Source: Lachnospiraceae bacterium (GTDB lineage Bacteria; Bacillota; Clostridia; Lachnospirales; Lachnospiraceae). From it: a stretch of 48,369 nt of DNA. The stretch covers positions 1-48,369 of the forward strand of contig JAFYEE010000163.1 in assembly GCA_017544405.1 (NCBI GenBank). The letters are read 5' to 3'. Under the pieces are notes generated by a model. The model was not told the DNA's origin, made no database searches, and was given only the letters and a program-made list of their open reading frames with translations. Below, piece after piece: positions 44,963-48,369 of this stretch. How positions within the stretch are numbered: position 1 is the first letter of the stretch; each line of letters opens with the position of its first letter. A program made the position numbers and the translations under genes.

Positions 44963-45022
44963 CAAAAACTTTAAAAAATCTGATTCTTTCGTAAAAGTGA
45001 CAACAAAAATTCAAAAAAGGGG

Positions 45023-45051
45023 TTGCGTTTTTCGGTAAGGTGCGATATAGT
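45023..45051 (+). promoter_or_regulatory. Promoter of the LacI-type regulator and sugar transporter
   Basis: TTGCGT (45023-45028) and TATAGT (45046-45051) with 17-base spacing. Transcription would begin near 45058, giving a leader of about 175-185 bases. Confidence 0.7.
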
Positions 45052-45058
45052 GTAGACA

Positions 45059-45167
45059 CTTAAAGGTTTAAGTTGAGTTTTAAGTTAAACCGATTCTCGC
45101 CGGACTTCATAACAATTGCCGATCGAAAAAGAAAAGGTTTAAGTGAAGGATTTAAGCCATATTTAAG
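45059..45167 (+). repeat. Cluster of TTTAAG motifs in the lacI leader
   Basis: TTTAAG occurs at 45067, 45079, 45138, 45151 and 45162, and its reverse complement CTTAAA at 45059. The first group includes an inverted repeat GGTTTAA (45065-45071) and TTAAACC (45085-45091). Spacing within groups is 11-13 bases. It starts exactly at the predicted transcription start, so it may be an autoregulatory operator array. Confidence 0.6.
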
Positions 45168-45232
45168 TAAATGCACGGGTCTTACAAACCGGAGGATTGC
45201 ATCCGGGCAAACAGAAGGGATTTCTTTAGGGA

Positions 45233-46240
45233 ATGGCATCCATGAAGGATATCTCCGAGGTTTGTGGCGTATCCATAGCGACCGTATCCAAGGCACTGAA
45301 CGATCACACAGACATCGGGGAGAAAACGAAACAGCACATTCGGGAAGTTGCCAAGCAGCTCGGGTATTCACCGAATGCGGCCGCTAAGGCGCTGAAGACG
45401 AGGAGAAGCTACAATCTGGGAATCCTGTTTGTGGACAAGGCCAATAACGGGCTCACACATGAACATTTTTCCCTGGTGCTCGACTTCTTTAAACAGAAGG
45501 TAGAGTCGAAGGGATACGACATAACCTTTATCAGTACCAATACCATCAATCATGCTTCCTATCTGGAGCATGCCAAGTATCGCGGATTTGACGGTGTCCT
45601 GATCGCCTGTGTCGATTTTGATGACCCGGAGGTGAAGGAGCTGGCGGCGAGCGATATTCCGATGGTGACGGTGGACTACGCGTTTCCCAATCACACAACG
45701 GTGATCTCCAACGATGAGCAGGGGATCCGGGATCTGCTGAACTACTGCTACCAGATGGGACACCGCAGGATTGCTTATGTATACGGAGGAGCCTCCTCCG
45801 TGACGGACAAGCGGCTCGGGGCATTCCGCAGGACCGCAGCCGAGTTGGGATTGGACCTGCCGGAAGAGTACCTGCTCGCATCCGAGTACCGCAAGACGGA
45901 TCCCAACCGCGAGAGAACGCTGCAGCTTCTGGCCTTGCCGAAGCCTCCGACCTGCATTTTCTATCCGGATGATTTCGCGGCACTCGGCGGGATCGATGCG
46001 ATCACGACCAGAGGTTTGCGCATCCCGGACGACATCTCGGTGGTGGGATATGACGGGGTCCGCTGGACGAGACATCTGACGCCGCATCTCACGACGCTTC
46101 GCCAGAATGCCGAACTGATCGGAACGACGGCGGCGGAGAAACTGATCGAGACGATTGAGCATCCCAAGGAGTCGAAGGTGGCGCAGATCATCATCGACGG
46201 AAAAGTATATGTGGGCGGTTCCGTGAAACGCTTATCTTAA
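45233..46240 (+). CDS. LacI-family transcriptional regulator
   Basis: 335 residues (332 if the ATG at 45242 is used; TAGGG at 45227-45231 is well spaced only for the second). The helix-turn-helix is MKDISEVCGVSIATVSKALN with the hinge helix SPNAAAKALKTRRSYNLGIL. The sugar-binding domain follows, with FDGVLIACVDFDDPEVKELA, GHRRIAYVYGG, CIFYPDDFAALGGIDAI and VVGYDGVRWTRHLTPHLTTL. It probably senses an oligosaccharide or its product and controls the divergent GH94 gene through the palindrome at 44907 and its own operon with the two sugar permeases. The ligand is not known; cellobiose or a related glycan fits the neighbours. Confidence 0.93.
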   Translation: MASMKDISEVCGVSIATVSKALNDHTDIGEKTKQHIREVAKQLGYSPNAAAKALKTRRSYNLGILFVDKANNGLTHEHFSLVLDFFKQKVESKGYDITFISTNTINHASYLEHAKYRGFDGVLIACVDFDDPEVKELAASDIPMVTVDYAFPNHTTVISNDEQGIRDLLNYCYQMGHRRIAYVYGGASSVTDKRLGAFRRTAAELGLDLPEEYLLASEYRKTDPNRERTLQLLALPKPPTCIFYPDDFAALGGIDAITTRGLRIPDDISVVGYDGVRWTRHLTPHLTTLRQNAELIGTTAAEKLIETIEHPKESKVAQIIIDGKVYVGGSVKRLS

Positions 46241-46262
46241 GAAATCGGAGGAAGTATAGGGA

Positions 46263-47168
46263 ATGAAAGATTTTCTGAGAAATACCTGGAAACACAGAGC
46301 ACATGTGGTGATGGCACTTCCGGTTTTCCTGGTCCTGTTTTTCATCATGTATGTCCCGATGGCAGGTCTGGTCATGGCCTTCAAGAAATATGACTACACC
46401 CTCGGAATCTTCGGAAGCCCCTGGAACGGACTGGAGAATTTCCGGATCCTGATCGCTTCCAAGGATACCTTCCTCGGCTTCACGAAGAACACGGTGCTCT
46501 ACTACCTGCTCTTCACGGCGGTGGGAACCTTCCTGAATGTATCCCTGGCCATCGCGATCGACCAGCTGCTGCTCAAGAAGCTGGGCAAGACGATGCAGAC
46601 CCTGATGATCATTCCCGTATTCATTTCCTACGCGGCGGTTCAGTTCATCGTGTATGCCTTCATCAGCAGTGACACCGGTATCATCAATCACGTGCTGGGA
46701 ACGAGCACCAGATTCTATTCCACCCCAAGTCTGTGGCCGACGATCCTGCTGATCACCAAGATCTGGAAGGACACCGGATACGGATCGGTTTTGTACATGT
46801 CCGTGCTGGCCGGCATCGACTCCTCGCTCTATGAAGCGGCCGAGATCGACGGCGCGAGCAAGTGGCAGAGGATCGTGCACATCACCCTTCCTTCCCTGAT
46901 CCCGATGATCACGGTGATGCTCCTGCTTTCCGTCGGTAACGTGATGCGTTCCGACACCGGTCTGTTCTATCAGGTTACCAGAAACAGCGGTATCCTTTAT
47001 CCTACGACCCAGGTTATTGATTCCTATGTACTCAATGCCATCTTCAAGAATTCGAACTTCGGATTCACGGCAGCTACCTCTTTGTTCCAGTCGGTAGTCG
47101 GACTGCTCCTGATGCTCTTTGCAAACGGAGTGGTTCGCAAGAGTGCACCGGAAGACGCATTGTGCTAA
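46263..47168 (+). CDS. Carbohydrate ABC transporter permease, LplB type (CUT1 family)
   Basis: 301 residues and about six membrane segments, the first near residues 15-35 (VVMALPVFLVLFFIMYVPMA). FKKYDYTLGIFGSPWNGLEN is typical of the LplB-like permeases of Firmicutes, and the ATPase-contact loop reads YEAAEIDGASKWQRIVHITL. It pairs with the following permease, and the solute-binding lipoprotein gene begins at 48186. No ATPase is encoded in the window; CUT1 systems often share a distant MsmX-like ATPase. GGAGGAAGTATAGGG stands before the start. Probably co-transcribed with the LacI-type gene 22 bases upstream. Confidence 0.92.
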   Translation: MKDFLRNTWKHRAHVVMALPVFLVLFFIMYVPMAGLVMAFKKYDYTLGIFGSPWNGLENFRILIASKDTFLGFTKNTVLYYLLFTAVGTFLNVSLAIAIDQLLLKKLGKTMQTLMIIPVFISYAAVQFIVYAFISSDTGIINHVLGTSTRFYSTPSLWPTILLITKIWKDTGYGSVLYMSVLAGIDSSLYEAAEIDGASKWQRIVHITLPSLIPMITVMLLLSVGNVMRSDTGLFYQVTRNSGILYPTTQVIDSYVLNAIFKNSNFGFTAATSLFQSVVGLLLMLFANGVVRKSAPEDALC

Positions 47169-47180
47169 GGAGGAGAGAAG

Positions 47181-48107
47181 ATGAGCAAAAACAAGAATTT
47201 GGATCTGGCGCCCTCCAAGAGAGAGCGCATCGGATTCGGACAATATGTACTGGCCTTCATTTTACTGCTGTATACGCTGTTCTGCGCAGTCCCGGTTCTG
47301 CTGGTATTCGTGGCAGCCTTCACCGATGAGAAATACATCGTTCAGAACGGGTTCTCCCTGTTCCCGAAGGTGCTCTCCACATCCGGTTTCACCACCGTCA
47401 TGAGGTACGGCAAACAGCTGGCGGTATCCTACGGGATCACGATCTTCGTAACGGTGGCCGGAACCTTCCTGGGCCTGCTGATCATGAGTATGTTCGCATA
47501 TTCCATCAGCCGGAAGGATTTCCGCCTCTCCCGGTTCCTTGCGATCTATCTGCTGATCCCGATGCTGTTCAACGGTGGACAGCTCTCCGGATACATCGTG
47601 TTCACCAGCTACTATCACCTGAAGGACAGCCTCTGGCTGCTGATCCTTCCCCTGTGTACCAGCACGATGAACGTCATCATCCTGCGGACCTACATCGCGA
47701 ACAGTATCCCGGATGAACTGATGGAAGCGGCCAAGATCGACGGCGCCGGCGAGTACCGGACCTTCTTCCAGATCTGCCTGCCGCTGATGAAGCCTTCCCT
47801 GGCGGCGGTCGAATTCATGATGGCTACCGCATACTGGAACGACTGGCAGAATGCACTGCTCTATATCACGACAGATGCTAAGAAACCCCTGCAGCTGCTT
47901 CTGATAAACATCCAGAAGTCAATAGAATTCCTGCTGAATAACTCCAACGTCCCGGCAAGCGCCCGCGCTGCCATGGGCGGTACGATACCCCAGTATTCGG
48001 CTACGATGGCCACCGTTGTCGTCGTCATTGCCCCGATCATGGTCGTATATCCCTTCTTCCAGAAGTACTTCATCAAGGGTCTGACCGTCGGATCGGTCAA
48101 GGGGTAA
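47181..48107 (+). CDS. Carbohydrate ABC transporter permease, YtcP type (CUT1 family)
   Basis: 308 residues and about six membrane segments, the first near residues 23-48 (YVLAFILLLYTLFCAVPVLL). The loop MEAAKIDGAGEYRTFFQICL, then PLMKP, is the EAA motif that contacts the ATPase. LplB/YtcP pairs import oligosaccharides. It follows the first permease by 12 bases with AAGGAGGAGAG before the ATG. A short hairpin (AGGCG/CGCCT, 48128-48142, then TTTT) after it could reduce read-through into the lipoprotein gene but is too weak to call a terminator. Confidence 0.92.
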   Translation: MSKNKNLDLAPSKRERIGFGQYVLAFILLLYTLFCAVPVLLVFVAAFTDEKYIVQNGFSLFPKVLSTSGFTTVMRYGKQLAVSYGITIFVTVAGTFLGLLIMSMFAYSISRKDFRLSRFLAIYLLIPMLFNGGQLSGYIVFTSYYHLKDSLWLLILPLCTSTMNVIILRTYIANSIPDELMEAAKIDGAGEYRTFFQICLPLMKPSLAAVEFMMATAYWNDWQNALLYITTDAKKPLQLLLINIQKSIEFLLNNSNVPASARAAMGGTIPQYSATMATVVVVIAPIMVVYPFFQKYFIKGLTVGSVKG

Positions 48108-48185
48108 ACACTTATTACAGGTTGATGAGGCGTTCTGCGCCTTTTCAATAAAGAAACCATTCATTTTACAAAGGGAGGAAAAAAG

Positions 48186-48369
48186 ATGGTAAACATGAAA
48201 AAGCTTCTGTCTCTTGGCCTCGTGTCAGCGATGTCTCTGAGCATCCTGGCAGGCTGCGGCGAATCCGGCGCACCTGCTTCGACCTCTGAGACCCCTGCGG
48301 CACAGACCGAAACCAAGGCCGACGAGCCCGCACCTGCCGCTGAGGAGCCTGCTCCTGCAGCTGAGGAAG
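48186..48369 (+). CDS. Carbohydrate-binding lipoprotein of the ABC transporter (5' end only)
   Basis: Only the first 61 codons are in the window. Start MVNMKKLLSLGLVSAMSLSI, lipobox LAGC, then an Ala/Pro/Glu/Thr-rich linker with repeated EEPAPA-type units, the usual beginning of Firmicute solute-binding lipoproteins. GGGAGG lies 9 bases before the start. Position after two CUT1 permeases makes a family 1 oligosaccharide-binding protein very likely, but no binding domain is visible yet. Confidence 0.85.
   Translation, partial: MVNMKKLLSLGLVSAMSLSILAGCGESGAPASTSETPAAQTETKADEPAPAAEEPAPAAEE

Noticed and set aside
48128..48146. Terminator between the second sugar permease and the lipoprotein gene
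   Set aside because: Stem of only 5 bp and four T residues; too weak to call, though it may cause partial termination.

Overview
The window looks like a chromosomal segment from a G+C-rich anaerobic Clostridium-class Firmicute, most likely a Lachnospiraceae relative. The grounds are strong AGGAGG-type ribosome binding sites, a CIRCE-controlled hrcA-grpE-dnaK-dnaJ operon, a DUF6465 protein, Gram-positive ftsEX-M23-CtpA gene order, lipoproteins with Firmicute lipoboxes, and several oxygen-sensitive iron-sulfur enzymes. No phage genes, insertion sequences or CRISPR arrays were seen. Genes are tightly packed, with many ATGA-type overlaps.

Region 1 (1-9281, + strand) is the unusual part. It holds the 3' end of a NifB-like radical SAM gene, then NifH-, NifD- and NifK-like genes, a small NifX/NafY-like cofactor-binding protein, a complete polar amino acid ABC importer (lipoprotein, two permeases, ATPase), and a UPF0597-family L-cysteine desulfidase. 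The order B-H-D-K, a full set of P-cluster cysteines and a conserved cofactor-ligand cysteine, but no obvious equivalent of the NifD cofactor histidine and no NifE/NifN here, point to a nitrogenase-like reductase rather than a nitrogen-fixing one. Methylthio-alkane reductase (MarBHDK-type) is the nearest described relative I can name. Coupling to amino acid import and cysteine desulfuration suggests sulfur acquisition from an imported sulfur compound; this is inference.

Region 2 (9271-18892) starts with tRNA-Gln(CUG), then a CPBP membrane protease, an acyl-ACP thioesterase, a CvfB-like S1 protein and a small YjfB-like protein. A CdaR/PucR-type regulator precedes ftsE-ftsX, an EnvC-like M23 hydrolase and a CtpA protease, a cell-wall-remodelling cluster. 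A convergent SDR-family epimerase closes it.

Region 3 (19060-27222) is a glycerol operon (GlpA-like dehydrogenase with a BFD iron-sulfur domain, a second flavoprotein, DUF1667, glpK) followed by deoC. Then come a pyridoxal/pyridoxamine kinase and a divergent MocR-type regulator whose two -10 elements overlap. The regulator has Arg where the PLP-binding Lys normally sits.

Region 4 (27215-40843) has a giant RND transporter with a long coiled-coil insertion and a repetitive tail, an aminotransferase, a patatin-like lipase with an acidic Pro/Glu leader, uppP, a Lys/Ala/Pro-rich DUF6465 protein, and the CIRCE-regulated heat-shock operon.

Region 5 (40858-48369) is a plant-glycan locus. A GH43 enzyme and a GH94 cellobiose phosphorylase lie on the minus strand, and divergently a LacI-family regulator, two CUT1 sugar permeases and the start of a solute-binding lipoprotein. 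A perfect 10-bp-arm palindrome lies at the predicted GH94 transcription start, and the lacI leader carries a cluster of TTTAAG motifs.
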